A DNA stretch of 64,000 bases. Origin: Flavobacteriales bacterium (GTDB lineage: Bacteria; Bacteroidota; Bacteroidia; CAIKAF01). The stretch spans positions 17,317-81,316 of the forward strand of contig JANWKT010000013.1 of the NCBI GenBank assembly GCA_025451235.1, read 5' to 3'. Below, in pieces: positions 19,329-28,055 of the stretch; position 1 is the first letter of the stretch, and every line of letters starts with the position of its first letter. The notes beneath the pieces are model-generated. The model saw only the letters and a list, made by a program, of their open reading frames with translations, made no database searches and was not told the origin of the DNA. The translations under genes and the position numbers were made by a program.

Positions 19329-20570
19329 CTAGTTATTGGAGACTTTTACCGTATCTTTTCTTTTTATATAGTTCTCATATATAAACCAGAACGTTGAGAA
19401 TACGCCAATGCTCAAGCTTAGTACCAGCGTTAATACAAACCAAACCTGGTACCACTCATAATAAAGTGCGTTTAATAGTACCGCAGCGAGTATGAGCCGG
19501 ATGATTTCCAACGGGAACAGCTTGGTGCGATTTTCCAATATATATCCACAAGATTGAATAGTAAAAATAATCATTGACAACCCTGCAACTTTATAGAAAA
19601 TCGAAAGATTTTCAAACTCTAAAATATATAACACTAACCCAACCGCAAGTGCTATGAATTGAATGAGTACGTATATTCTCATGTTCAGATTAACAGGTGC
19701 AGCCTGTTTCTTTGGTTGTGAAGTATAATAATCCTGAATAAGCCCACCTAAATAGGCTGGACCCTTAAACATCAAAGTAAATTTTTTCCAAAACCCTTTT
19801 TCCTTTTTTGCACCTAATGCCATTTCCTTATAATAATGCATATTCGCATAGACAGGATCAAGGCTGGTATGGCCAACTGTTATGCCATACTTAGGTTTTT
19901 CCACTTCCGGTTCAAAGGTCCCAAATAAACGGTCCCAAATAATAAATACAGCTGCATAATTTTTGTCGATGTATTGTGGATTGGTGGCATGATGAACTCT
20001 GTGATGCGATGGGGTATTGAAAATAAACTCAAACCAACGGGGCATTTTGTTGATGGCCTCGGTATGGATCCAATATTGAAACAAAGTAACAAAGCCGGTT
20101 ACACCTGCTAATATTTCGGTAGGAACAATTAAAGCCAATGGCAAGAACATCCAGAACGAAAAGAACGAATGGAACCAACTTTGGCGCAAAGCTACGCTCA
20201 AGTTAAACTCCTCGCTTTGGTGATGTACTATATGTGCACCCCACATTACATTCCATTCATGTCCAAAGCGGTGCGCCCAATAATAAATACCATCAAAAAC
20301 AATGAGAGTAGCTATCCAAAGACCGGTGACTATATAAACATTATCGAGAGGGATGCTGAACAAAGCAAAATGTTTGTAAATAAGGCTGTAAGCACCTAAC
20401 ATAACGAGTTTGGTAACAAGGCCAATTGTTTGGGATCCAATACCAATATTCAGGTTTGTGATGGCATCATTAAAATTGTAGTATTTTTTCTTATTGAAAT
20501 AACCTACCAGTAGCTCAATTCCAATGGTTAAAAAGAAAAAAGGAATGGCATATGCCATAATGCTGTCCAT
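19329..20570 (-). CDS. sterol desaturase / fatty acid hydroxylase family membrane protein
   Basis: 413 residues with at least six hydrophobic segments. The diiron histidine boxes are clear: HRFGHE (near residue 95), HIVHH (near 112) and HHRVHH (near 190), followed by the conserved IIWDRLFGTFEPE. The family hydroxylates or desaturates lipids in the membrane; the substrate here is unknown. The C-terminal 150 residues add further membrane segments beyond the catalytic domain, as in larger bacterial members. First gene of the operon with nadD. Confidence 0.92.
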   Translation of the reverse strand: MDSIMAYAIPFFFLTIGIELLVGYFNKKKYYNFNDAITNLNIGIGSQTIGLVTKLVMLGAYSLIYKHFALFSIPLDNVYIVTGLWIATLIVFDGIYYWAHRFGHEWNVMWGAHIVHHQSEEFNLSVALRQSWFHSFFSFWMFLPLALIVPTEILAGVTGFVTLFQYWIHTEAINKMPRWFEFIFNTPSHHRVHHATNPQYIDKNYAAVFIIWDRLFGTFEPEVEKPKYGITVGHTSLDPVYANMHYYKEMALGAKKEKGFWKKFTLMFKGPAYLGGLIQDYYTSQPKKQAAPVNLNMRIYVLIQFIALAVGLVLYILEFENLSIFYKVAGLSMIIFTIQSCGYILENRTKLFPLEIIRLILAAVLLNALYYEWYQVWFVLTLVLSLSIGVFSTFWFIYENYIKRKDTVKVSNN

Positions 20571-20632
20571 AAAACCTACTTTATATGTAAAGATACCATT
20601 TTTTTTACTTTTACAGGATAAGATATAAGACA

Positions 20633-22150
20633 GTGCGCTACATTTTATTTATTTTTAGTTTTTTCCTGGGCTATGCCGACGCACAGTTGTACCGTGTTTT
20701 TTTTACTGACAAGGGTGAGATCCATCAAGCTGATCTATCTGATTTACCTGTACCCAGTCATTATATCCGCACAGTTGGCCAGCATTGCGATTCGGTTTGG
20801 ATGGTATCGAACTGGCTCAATTATGCTTTAATTGAATCAAAGCAGTTTCCAGGAAACATTGCGGATCTTTCATTTGTAAAACAAATAGAAAAGGTAGAGC
20901 CGCTGAAATCTACATCGTTGCAGTCTAGCCAGATGACTTGTTCAGATGGGATCAATGAAAAAGATTCGGTAGATCCTGAAACCATGAATAAGCAGCGACA
21001 ATGGCAGTTGGATACAATGGGATATCAATACTTCAGAGAAAAAAAAATAGATGGGACAGGAATTGTAATTGCCATTATAGATGCCGGTTTTAGTACCGCC
21101 AACGAAAGCAAGGCTTTTTCAGCTATATTTTCTAGCCATAGGGTTTTAAAGACCTACGATTTTATTGATGGCGATACCAATGTATTTCATGGATCCACTC
21201 ATGGTACCAAAGTTTGGAGTTGTATTGCCGGAGATCTGAATGATCAACCTACCGGCTTGGCCACTAATGCCTCGTTTATTTTGTTAAGATCGGAAGATGA
21301 AAAAACGGAAACCATGGCAGATGAGGATAGATGGATCCAGGCCATTGAAATGGCATATCGGTCTGGTGCCCATATTGTAAATAGTTCTGTTGGATTTACG
21401 AACGTATTACATAAAAAATCGGATCTGAATGGAAAGACATTGATCTCAGTGGCAGCGGATATGGCGGCAAAAAAAGGAATGTTGGTAGTAGTATCTGCCG
21501 GAAATGAATGGATCACTTCCTGGAAAACATTGGCAGTTCCAGCCGATGCAGAAGGTGTGATCACTGTTGGGGGAATTGACAAGGAAGGTCAACAATCCTA
21601 TTTTAGTTCGGTAGGACCTACGGCTGATGGACGGGCTAAACCCGATGTGGTGGCACCGGGAACCTGCGTTACCGTGAAAGGAAATAGTTTTGTAATGAGC
21701 AGTGGAACTTCGTTTTCGGCTCCTTTGGTTACCGGTTACATGGCTTGTATGTTACAATTAAAAGGGAAGGATTTTACAAAAGATAGTTTGAAATATTATG
21801 GAGGCTTATATCCCTATTTTGATTATGTGTTTGGGTATGGAGTACCTGGTATTAAGTTGGTTGATTCTAACAATATTGTACAATATACTTATGACTTCAA
21901 AATTGATAAGGTAAATGGAGTATTAGTAGAAAACAGGTATAGATTTCCGGTTGCACATAAAGTACTGCTTAAGATTACTGACATAAATGGGGTTATTAAA
22001 TTCAGCCGAAGAATTACTATTCCAAAATCATGTAAGTATAAGGTTCCACGGTCAGGAACAAAAATTCCATTTAACTATAGTAAATGTTATTCGTTTTCAA
22101 ACACTGATACCTGGAGTATTTGGGATATAGGTGATTATTTTGAATTCTAA
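20633..22150 (+). CDS. S8 subtilisin-like serine peptidase, secreted
   Basis: 505 residues starting at a GTG (20633), followed at once by a signal peptide (MRYILFIFSFFLGYADAQ). The catalytic triad is Asp150 (VIAIIDAGFS), His190 (STHGTKV) and Ser360 (SSGTSFSAP), with oxyanion Asn291 (SAGNEW). The last 85 residues are beta-rich and may be a degenerate sorting or P-type domain, but the usual T9SS YPNP motif is missing. A GTG start and a 62-bp divergent gap from the desaturase gene suggest overlapping promoters. It ends just before a GC-rich island. Confidence 0.92.
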   Translation: MRYILFIFSFFLGYADAQLYRVFFTDKGEIHQADLSDLPVPSHYIRTVGQHCDSVWMVSNWLNYALIESKQFPGNIADLSFVKQIEKVEPLKSTSLQSSQMTCSDGINEKDSVDPETMNKQRQWQLDTMGYQYFREKKIDGTGIVIAIIDAGFSTANESKAFSAIFSSHRVLKTYDFIDGDTNVFHGSTHGTKVWSCIAGDLNDQPTGLATNASFILLRSEDEKTETMADEDRWIQAIEMAYRSGAHIVNSSVGFTNVLHKKSDLNGKTLISVAADMAAKKGMLVVVSAGNEWITSWKTLAVPADAEGVITVGGIDKEGQQSYFSSVGPTADGRAKPDVVAPGTCVTVKGNSFVMSSGTSFSAPLVTGYMACMLQLKGKDFTKDSLKYYGGLYPYFDYVFGYGVPGIKLVDSNNIVQYTYDFKIDKVNGVLVENRYRFPVAHKVLLKITDINGVIKFSRRITIPKSCKYKVPRSGTKIPFNYSKCYSFSNTDTWSIWDIGDYFEF

Positions 22151-22417
22151 ACTTTTTAGTCCTGAAGCATGGTCAGGAATTTCATGGCGGCTTCCCCGAT
22201 AGCCCCGCCTGAATGACCCAATCGGGCAGGTATCAGGGCTCGCCCTTCGGGTTCTGCCGCCAAAGTCGGCCGCCATTCCGGCGCCTCCGGTCTCAGGCCG
22301 CAACATCCTGGCCATTAAATACATCCATTTGTTTGAAAAGTCCCATGTTAAATTATCGGCCCCCGGTTTTTTCTTATCATACAATCCCTATCTTTATATA
22401 ATCTAAAATTTGGTATA
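22151..22417. repeat. GC-rich intergenic island, candidate dispersed repeat
   Basis: Between the subtilase and the C25 peptidase, about 22160-22320 is sharply richer in G and C than its surroundings. It opens with a small hairpin (TCCTGA 22160-22165 with TCAGGA 22173-22178). On the minus strand one frame is open for roughly 50 codons without a start codon and ends at a TAA at 22156-22158; another holds a start-to-stop frame of 95 codons. Neither resembles a known protein. The island looks like an eroded repeat rather than a gene. A TATCTTTA box (22389-22396) just after it may be the promoter of the C25 gene. Confidence 0.5.
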
Positions 22418-24685
22418 ATGAAAAAATCCCTACTCATCATTGCCTTGGGTTGTACATCAGCCTTATTTGCACAACAAAATTTTATATTTCAAAACACAGC
22501 CGGAGGTAAATTCACCTTCCTCTCAGGCGATGAATTTGCTTCTGAAATCGATTTCAACATCGGTGATGTGGTAAAAAAGGCCGTTACAACTCCCAATGGC
22601 ACTCAATATATTATTTCAACAACTGATGGCACGCCTATCCTGGAAGCAGGATTCCCTGATTTACCTAAAGTAAATGCATCCATTATTGTGCCTGATGAGG
22701 AAAATATGCAGGTGCAGGTGGTTTCTGCTGAGTATACAGATTATACTAATATTGATATTGCCCCTTCTAAAGGACATTTGCTCCGGACCATCAATCCTTC
22801 TGATGTACCTTATACTTATAACGAAGTATATAACAACGATATTTTTTATCCGTTCGACCTCGCTTATTTAAACCATCCTTATATTTTAAGAGACTACAGA
22901 GCACAAACAATCACTGTAAATCCAATTCAGTACAATGCGGTTACCAAAACCCTGAGGGTATATACCCATATCAAACTAGCTGTTTCTGTTTCAGGAACGG
23001 AGGGAGAAAATGTTTTGGTAAGAAATCCTAATTCAACATCAGTTGAAAAAGAGTTCAACAGTTTGTATGGAACAAGGTTCCTGAATTATAATAACGCCTC
23101 CAGGTATTCCCCGGTGAATGATAATGGAAGTATGCTCATTATTTGTTATACCCCATTCGAAGGTTCCATGACACCGTTTGTTAACTGGAAGATTCAAAGA
23201 GGAATGAAAACGGTAATGGTGAACACTACTACCACAGGAACTACTTCTGCAGCCGTTAAAACCTATATCCAAAATTATTATGCCACCAATCCTGATCTGA
23301 AATATGTTCTATTGGTGGGTGACAACGAGCAGATCAATACTGCACAACCAGGTGGAGGTAACGGATTGGCAGGACCATCAGATAATTATTATGGATACCT
23401 AACTGGGAATGATGATTATCCCGAAGTATTTGTAGGAAGATTTTCTGCATCCTCTCCAACGCATGTGGCAACCCAGGTATTGAGAAGCGTTGAATACGAA
23501 AAAAATCCTTCTGTTCAAAGCTCATTTGGAAAAAGTGTTCATATTGGTTCCGATCAAGGTCCTGGTGATGACAATGAGATGGATTTCGAACATCAGAGAA
23601 ATTTACGTTCTCAACTATTAGGATATACTTATACCCTCGCTGATGAATTTTATGACGGAAGTCAGGGAGGAGCAGATGCACCTGGCGATCCAGGTCCAAT
23701 GGATGTAGCCGATGCATTGGATGCAGGTCGCGGGGTCATGTTGTATACAGGTCATGGTTCAGATCAAATGTGTGTTACCAGTGGTTTTAGCAGTACTGAA
23801 GTTCAGAATTTACAAAATGCCAACATGCTTCCCTTTATTTGGTCGGTTGCTTGTGTTAATGGACAATTTGATGGTAATACCTGCCTGGCAGAATATTGTT
23901 TGAGAAGTACCAACGGTTCTGGTGCCCCTATTGGAGCAGTAGCCAGTTTAATGAGCACCATCAATCAATATTGGAACGAACCTATGGAAGGGCAGGACGA
24001 AATGGTGAACCTGTTAACCACTGTTGTAGTTGGATACGATAAAAAAACATTTGGTGCCATTTCCATGAATGGTTGTATGCAAATGAATGATGCTTATGGC
24101 AATTCGGGAATGGATATGACGGATACCTGGACCTGCTTTGGTGATCCTTCATTATTGGTAAGAACTGCTACTCCTGTATCCTTAACAGCTTCTCATGTTA
24201 CTGCTGATGTACCAGGTATTACTTCGGTAACAGTAACCAGCAATGTAGAAGGTGGCTTTGTAGCATTAACCAGAAACAATACCATTTTAGGAACCGGAAC
24301 TATTTCAGGTGGAACAGCAACGATCATCATGCCAGCAGCAGCTGAAGGAGATATCATCACAGTTACCGTAACGGCTTTCAATTATGTACCACATATTGGA
24401 ACGTTAGCAATTACTTCTGCCGCAACAGGTGTAGGTGAAAATATTTTACCAGGTATCAGTATCTATCCGAATCCTGCCACTGAATTCATTGCTATTCAAA
24501 CTGTAAATGGAGCAACTGTGGATGGAATAAAAGTATATGATATGAATGGGAAAGTGGTATATACCAATACCAATTCTGTTTCAGGATCTTATCATATTCC
24601 AGCTGAAGGATGGGCCAAGGGAACCTATCATGTTCAATTGACCTCTGTTGACCAGACTAAAACGTATAGAGTGGTATTGAAATAA
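22418..24685 (+). CDS. C25 (gingipain-type) cysteine peptidase with T9SS sorting domain
   Basis: 755 residues. After a signal peptide (to LFAQQ) comes a gingipain-type propeptide (about 25-230), then the C25 catalytic domain with His446 in YTGHGSD and Cys479 in SVACVNG. An Ig-like domain follows (about 588-665), and a type A T9SS C-terminal sorting domain closes the protein (YPNPATEFIAI, then GIKVYDMNGKVVY and GTYHVQL, ending VVLK). It is expected to cross the outer membrane through the T9SS and be released or anchored at the surface as a protease. Followed by a strong terminator. Confidence 0.95.
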   Translation: MKKSLLIIALGCTSALFAQQNFIFQNTAGGKFTFLSGDEFASEIDFNIGDVVKKAVTTPNGTQYIISTTDGTPILEAGFPDLPKVNASIIVPDEENMQVQVVSAEYTDYTNIDIAPSKGHLLRTINPSDVPYTYNEVYNNDIFYPFDLAYLNHPYILRDYRAQTITVNPIQYNAVTKTLRVYTHIKLAVSVSGTEGENVLVRNPNSTSVEKEFNSLYGTRFLNYNNASRYSPVNDNGSMLIICYTPFEGSMTPFVNWKIQRGMKTVMVNTTTTGTTSAAVKTYIQNYYATNPDLKYVLLVGDNEQINTAQPGGGNGLAGPSDNYYGYLTGNDDYPEVFVGRFSASSPTHVATQVLRSVEYEKNPSVQSSFGKSVHIGSDQGPGDDNEMDFEHQRNLRSQLLGYTYTLADEFYDGSQGGADAPGDPGPMDVADALDAGRGVMLYTGHGSDQMCVTSGFSSTEVQNLQNANMLPFIWSVACVNGQFDGNTCLAEYCLRSTNGSGAPIGAVASLMSTINQYWNEPMEGQDEMVNLLTTVVVGYDKKTFGAISMNGCMQMNDAYGNSGMDMTDTWTCFGDPSLLVRTATPVSLTASHVTADVPGITSVTVTSNVEGGFVALTRNNTILGTGTISGGTATIIMPAAAEGDIITVTVTAFNYVPHIGTLAITSAATGVGENILPGISIYPNPATEFIAIQTVNGATVDGIKVYDMNGKVVYTNTNSVSGSYHIPAEGWAKGTYHVQLTSVDQTKTYRVVLK

Positions 24686-24711
24686 AATAAAACTCATTTT
24701 TAAACTGATCA

Positions 24712-24738
24712 GGACGCATAACCATGCGTCCTTTTTTT
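24712..24738 (+). terminator. intrinsic terminator after the C25 peptidase
   Basis: GGACGCAT pairs with ATGCGTCC (24712-24719 with 24724-24731) around a 4-nt loop, followed by seven T. It lies 27 nt after the stop codon. Confidence 0.92.
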
Positions 24739-24751
24739 ATGCAAAAATGGA

Positions 24752-25549
24752 TCAATACTTTAAAGTAACGTAATAGCCCGACATACTTCTCAGGTTCATT
24801 ACATTCCCATTTTCGAAAATTAAATATTGTCCTTTGATCCCGTGCAGCTTACCCTGAACCGTAGGTGATTTATCAAGGTTAGTGGAATTAATAACCGAAG
24901 GAGTAGAGATCAATGGATACTCAATTCGAACCACTTCATCTTCTTCGAGTACATACCCCCTTAATTCTTCGGGTAACTGGGCAGCCGCTTTTTTCTTTTC
25001 TGCTATCAGATCGGCATCCATTCTTACATCTTTGAGCATTTGTTGCCAGTTGGTTTTATCACTCAAGGTTTTTTTGAGCTCCACCTCTATCATTCCGGCC
25101 AATTTTCTATAAGGAACTTTGGCAAGGATAATGGCCTGCCATGCTCCCTGGTCTATCCAACGTGTTGGTATCTGTGTATCGCGGGTTACCCCCACTTTTA
25201 CACCCCCCGATTCTGCCAGGTATATATAATGGGGTTTCACATGATGGTGGTATTCCCATTGAGCATCACGGCCTTTTCCTAAATGTCCCTCACAAACCTC
25301 TGGACGTAAAATGCAATCGGAGTTTTCTGGAGATTCGCTGAAACATTTAAAGCAAAACCCCTGCCCGAAAGCTTTCTTGGTGAGCTTTCCGCAATTGATA
25401 CAGTTGATCCTGCCTGTAAAAAGGATCTGGATCTCGGAGCCGATCAATTCATGCATGGCTACTTTATCGTCCTGCAATTGGAGATAGTATTGCACAGGAG
25501 CAACACCTACCGTATCCATTTTTTCAATATTACCTTCGAAGGAGGGCAT
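24752..25549 (-). CDS. DUF2797 zinc-binding protein
   Basis: 265 residues. Cysteine pairs CINCGK and CFKCF (residues 55-75), with later CILRPEVC, form a probable zinc site. They are followed by HYIYLAESGGVKVGVTR and RWIDQGA, the GIY-YIG-like core that is typical of DUF2797. The family's biochemical role is not established; the fold suggests nucleic-acid binding. It is cytoplasmic, with no signal sequence. It converges with the C25 peptidase and lies 30 nt from the stop of nothing upstream in its own orientation; the next minus-strand genes end 30 nt before its start, so a shared transcript with the three small paralogues is possible. Confidence 0.88.
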   Translation of the reverse strand: MPSFEGNIEKMDTVGVAPVQYYLQLQDDKVAMHELIGSEIQILFTGRINCINCGKLTKKAFGQGFCFKCFSESPENSDCILRPEVCEGHLGKGRDAQWEYHHHVKPHYIYLAESGGVKVGVTRDTQIPTRWIDQGAWQAIILAKVPYRKLAGMIEVELKKTLSDKTNWQQMLKDVRMDADLIAEKKKAAAQLPEELRGYVLEEDEVVRIEYPLISTPSVINSTNLDKSPTVQGKLHGIKGQYLIFENGNVMNLRSMSGYYVTLKY

Positions 25550-25579
25550 AATTTGTTTTGTGTAAAGGTAAAAAAGAAA

Positions 25580-25966
25580 TCAGAATGAGTCTCCCTGGAA
25601 TCCTGAAACATTCAACCTGAAGGTTTTTTCTCCAATTCCCTGGGCCATGATGTAAATAACATATAACCCGGCTTTCAGGGGCTTTTTGTCCTTATCGAAT
25701 AAGTCCCAGGTAATAGATGTACGTCCTTGTTCTTTAACCAGCGCCCTAACAAGTTCAGATTGACTATCGTAAATAAAAATAGTACAGACGGAATCAGGTA
25801 GCTGACTCATATTTACCTCGGAACTTTTACCAACACGATAATAATCTCTGGCCAGGAACACCTGAGGCTCAATGATAATTTTATCCAGGATATCTGCTCC
25901 CGAATTTTGTGCACATAAAAAACCTGGTGCTATCAAAAAAAGAAATATGGACAGTGTTTTTTTCAT
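25580..25966 (-). CDS. minimal secreted protein: signal peptide plus T9SS-like C-terminal domain (paralogue 3)
   Basis: 128 residues when started at the ATG at 25966; this gives a good signal peptide (MKKTLSIFLFLIAPGFLCAQ), and upstream in-frame codons would run into the next gene. The mature protein is almost entirely one beta-sandwich domain: LDKIIIEPQVFLARDYYRVG, SVCTIFIYDSQSELVRAL, ITWDLFDKDKKPLKAGLYVI and a C-terminal SF. This is the shape of the FlgD-like/T9SS domain at the end of very large Bacteroidota surface proteins, but without any cargo. Here the usual PNPYY has become PQVFL, so it is the most diverged of the three. It starts 8 nt after the stop of paralogue 2. Confidence 0.8.
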   Translation of the reverse strand: MKKTLSIFLFLIAPGFLCAQNSGADILDKIIIEPQVFLARDYYRVGKSSEVNMSQLPDSVCTIFIYDSQSELVRALVKEQGRTSITWDLFDKDKKPLKAGLYVIYIMAQGIGEKTFRLNVSGFQGDSF

Positions 25967-25974
25967 TTTATGGA

Positions 25975-26412
25975 TCAAAAAGAACTCATGGTAAGGGGCA
26001 TTACAACATAGATCTTTACTACTTTTTCTCCAATATCTTGCACCAGTATGCTCACAAGATATAAGCCAGAAGAGATCTTTTCTTCTTTTTGGTTTTTGAA
26101 ATCCCAAGTAACGGTACTTTCACCCCCTGTTTTTTTAAATTGTTTCACCAACACCCCGTTCAAAGTATAAATATCAATGGTGGTTGGGTTTGAAGGAAGG
26201 TTGAGAATGCTGAGCTCTTTCTCCTTGATGAGTTTGAAATCGTTAGCACTATAATACGGATTGGGCTCCACAGTTATTTTATCCATGATATGGATCCTAT
26301 TCAAAAAAACAGAATCATTATGGTGGATGATGGAGTCAATGTTCTGTGCTGTTAAAAAAGAGAAATTCCCAAAGAATAAAAAGACTCCGATGATATAAAG
26401 GGGCTTGATCAT
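25975..26412 (-). CDS. minimal secreted protein: signal peptide plus T9SS-like C-terminal domain (paralogue 2)
   Basis: 145 residues from the ATG at 26412, chosen because it starts the signal peptide (MIKPLYIIGVFLFFGNFSFL). A short spacer is followed by MDKITVEPNPYYSANDFKL, then NPTTIDIYTLNGVLVKQFKK, TVTWDFKNQ and SSGLYLVSI, ending MSSF. All elements of the terminal domain of large T9SS-linked proteins are present, including the PNPYY start and the aromatic end. It is the middle of three tandem copies. Function is unknown; secretion through the general pathway is predicted, and T9SS export is an inference. Confidence 0.82.
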   Translation of the reverse strand: MIKPLYIIGVFLFFGNFSFLTAQNIDSIIHHNDSVFLNRIHIMDKITVEPNPYYSANDFKLIKEKELSILNLPSNPTTIDIYTLNGVLVKQFKKTGGESTVTWDFKNQKEEKISSGLYLVSILVQDIGEKVVKIYVVMPLTMSSF

Positions 26413-26501
26413 AAAATAAAAATATAAGGTAAAAGCCAATCGCCCAAAGACTTTATATGCGATTTATCGGATGATGGAATTCTTAGAAACCAATTTTACT
26501 T

Positions 26502-26921
26502 TTAATCGGGCTTCTTCACGGGGTCCATAAGAACGGTGAGTTTGAATGACCTTTCCCCCAGGCCTTCTGTTTGAACGTGGATCATATATAAACCCGTATT
26601 GATGAGTACTCCTTTTTCGGTTTTCATATCCCAGGTGAGTGTAGTGGTCTTATCTGTTTTTTTGAACTCCTTCACGATACCTCCACTTAATGAGTAGATC
26701 CGAATGATGGTTGAACTTTCAGGAAGGTTATGAATGCCCAATTTCCCTTGATATACCGCTTCGTAATCAGGATGAAAATAATAATAAGGATTAGGCTCAA
26801 TCCTGATCTTATCCATCACCTGGGTTCTAACCGTATCGGGTTCGTCAACCACCTGGGCCAATAAAAAAGAAGAATTGCCTAGCAATAAAAATAATCCAAT
26901 AAGAAGAATGGGCCTCAGCAT
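26502..26921 (-). CDS. minimal secreted protein: signal peptide plus T9SS-like C-terminal domain (paralogue 1)
   Basis: 139 residues from the ATG at 26921 (MLRPILLIGLFLLLGNSSFL). An earlier in-frame codon at 26993 would place the start in the terminator of the upstream gene. The mature region reads MDKIRIEPNPYYYFHPDY, then IIRIYSLSGGIVKEFKK, LTWDMKTEKGVLINTGLYMI and EGLGERSFKLTVLMDP. It is clearly a paralogue of the next two genes downstream and has the same layout. First gene of the tandem cluster. Confidence 0.82.
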   Translation of the reverse strand: MLRPILLIGLFLLLGNSSFLLAQVVDEPDTVRTQVMDKIRIEPNPYYYFHPDYEAVYQGKLGIHNLPESSTIIRIYSLSGGIVKEFKKTDKTTTLTWDMKTEKGVLINTGLYMIHVQTEGLGERSFKLTVLMDPVKKPD

Positions 26922-26969
26922 ATGATAAAAATACGGGGAAACAGCCAATTCTCCAAGGGGTGATAAAAT

Positions 26970-27003
26970 AAAAAAGCTGTCCAGTTGGTTCAAGACAGCT
27001 TTT
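26970..27003 (-). terminator. intrinsic terminator after the T9SS cargo gene
   Basis: AAAAAAGCTGTC (26970-26981) pairs with GACAGCTTTT (26994-27003) around a 12-nt loop. The A run gives the T tract on the minus strand, downstream of the gene ending at 27054. It separates that gene from the three small paralogues. Confidence 0.88.
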
Positions 27004-27053
27004 CTATGTATATGAGTGTCCGCCTGGCTTCCACCGTTCAGACTTGGGTGCTA

Positions 27054-27881
27054 CTAGCTTTGAATAAACAGCTTTTTGCTGATATGATAGGTATTGGTTT
27101 TGATATTCAATATATACATTCCGGCACCCATTAATTGCACGGGAAGGCTATAAGAATTTTGGAAATATACACGAGTTGAGCTGATCACTTTACCTGAAAG
27201 ATCGACCAATTCAATGTTGGCATCTTCGTTGATCATTTCTGTGGTATTGAGTTGAATGCTTCCGGGTAAACAGGTAATATTCAATCCTATATTTTCTTCA
27301 TTATTTACCGAAGAGGTAGAAGTGGATTGAAGAATAAAATCATCAAAAGTAAATTGCATAGGAGCATTACCACCCAATGGATTTTCATAACCATAGATCT
27401 CAATGGTATGAGGACCCGCAGTTAGTTCGCCTAATTCAACTGTTTCCATCACATATTCTTCAGATTGATTTACTATAAAATGTGGAGTTATTGACCAAAC
27501 AGCGATGCCATCGATATAAATTTTAATCATGCTTCCGGGATCTGTACTTTCCTTTATATAGCGCATGTAAAAATTCATTTTACCCACACCAGTATATGGC
27601 ACATTGAATTCCTGAACCAATTGTGCTTCATATAACCCACCTGCATTTTGAGTTCCCCCTATATAGGCAAATTGAAGTCCGCTATGAGCTACAATATCAT
27701 TTTTTTCAAAGAAAGGATCTGTTTGACTAACAATTACCGGACTTCCCGTATTTGTTTGTGAAAACCAAGCGATACTTTGCCAGTTGGTAGCTTCGAAATT
27801 ACAGTTATTGATGTAAGAATTTTGTGATTGTAGGTTGGTTGTGATAGCTAACACAACTAAAAGAGTAGAAATAATTCGCAT
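27054..27881 (-). CDS. secreted beta-sandwich protein with T9SS sorting domain
   Basis: 275 residues with a signal peptide (MRIISTLLVVLAITTNLQSQ). Residues 20-190 form a jelly-roll/carbohydrate-binding-like domain (CNFEATNWQS, HSGLQFAYIGG, GPHTIEIYGYENP, FTFDDFIL). The final 75 residues have the pattern of a T9SS sorting domain (NIELVDLSGKVISST, GAGMYILNIKT, SKKLFIQS). It resembles the neighbouring 273-residue protein in layout, suggesting an old duplication. Probably an exported, possibly polysaccharide- or surface-binding protein. AACCTTTG (27901-27908, minus strand) may be its -7 box. Confidence 0.85.
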   Translation of the reverse strand: MRIISTLLVVLAITTNLQSQNSYINNCNFEATNWQSIAWFSQTNTGSPVIVSQTDPFFEKNDIVAHSGLQFAYIGGTQNAGGLYEAQLVQEFNVPYTGVGKMNFYMRYIKESTDPGSMIKIYIDGIAVWSITPHFIVNQSEEYVMETVELGELTAGPHTIEIYGYENPLGGNAPMQFTFDDFILQSTSTSSVNNEENIGLNITCLPGSIQLNTTEMINEDANIELVDLSGKVISSTRVYFQNSYSLPVQLMGAGMYILNIKTNTYHISKKLFIQS

Positions 27882-28004
27882 TGGTTTTAAAAATTTTGTG
27901 CAAAGGTTGGAGTAATAATTTCCAATAGCAACCTGAAACTAGAATTGTATCCTTATGGATTAGTATCCAATCTACTAAATCGATATTAGGAGCTTTGTAA
28001 ATGT

Positions 28005-28034
28005 AAAAAAGGCTACCTATCAGGTAGCCTTTTT
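28005..28034 (-). terminator. intrinsic terminator, potentially bidirectional
   Basis: AAAAAAGGCTACCT (28005-28018) pairs with AGGTAGCCTTTTT (28022-28034) around a 3-nt loop. It lies 22 nt past the stop of the minus-strand gene ending at 28056. Confidence 0.93.
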
Positions 28035-28055
28035 GAAGAATATGAGTTGTATCAA

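Noticed and set aside
22097..22384. 95-codon minus-strand frame in the GC-rich island.
   Set aside because: It overlaps the end of the subtilase gene, changes composition abruptly and resembles no family; treated as part of a repeat.
26921..26993. Longer N terminus for the first small T9SS-like paralogue.
   Set aside because: The extension covers the terminator hairpin of the upstream gene and lacks a leader; the ATG at 26921 begins a clear signal peptide.
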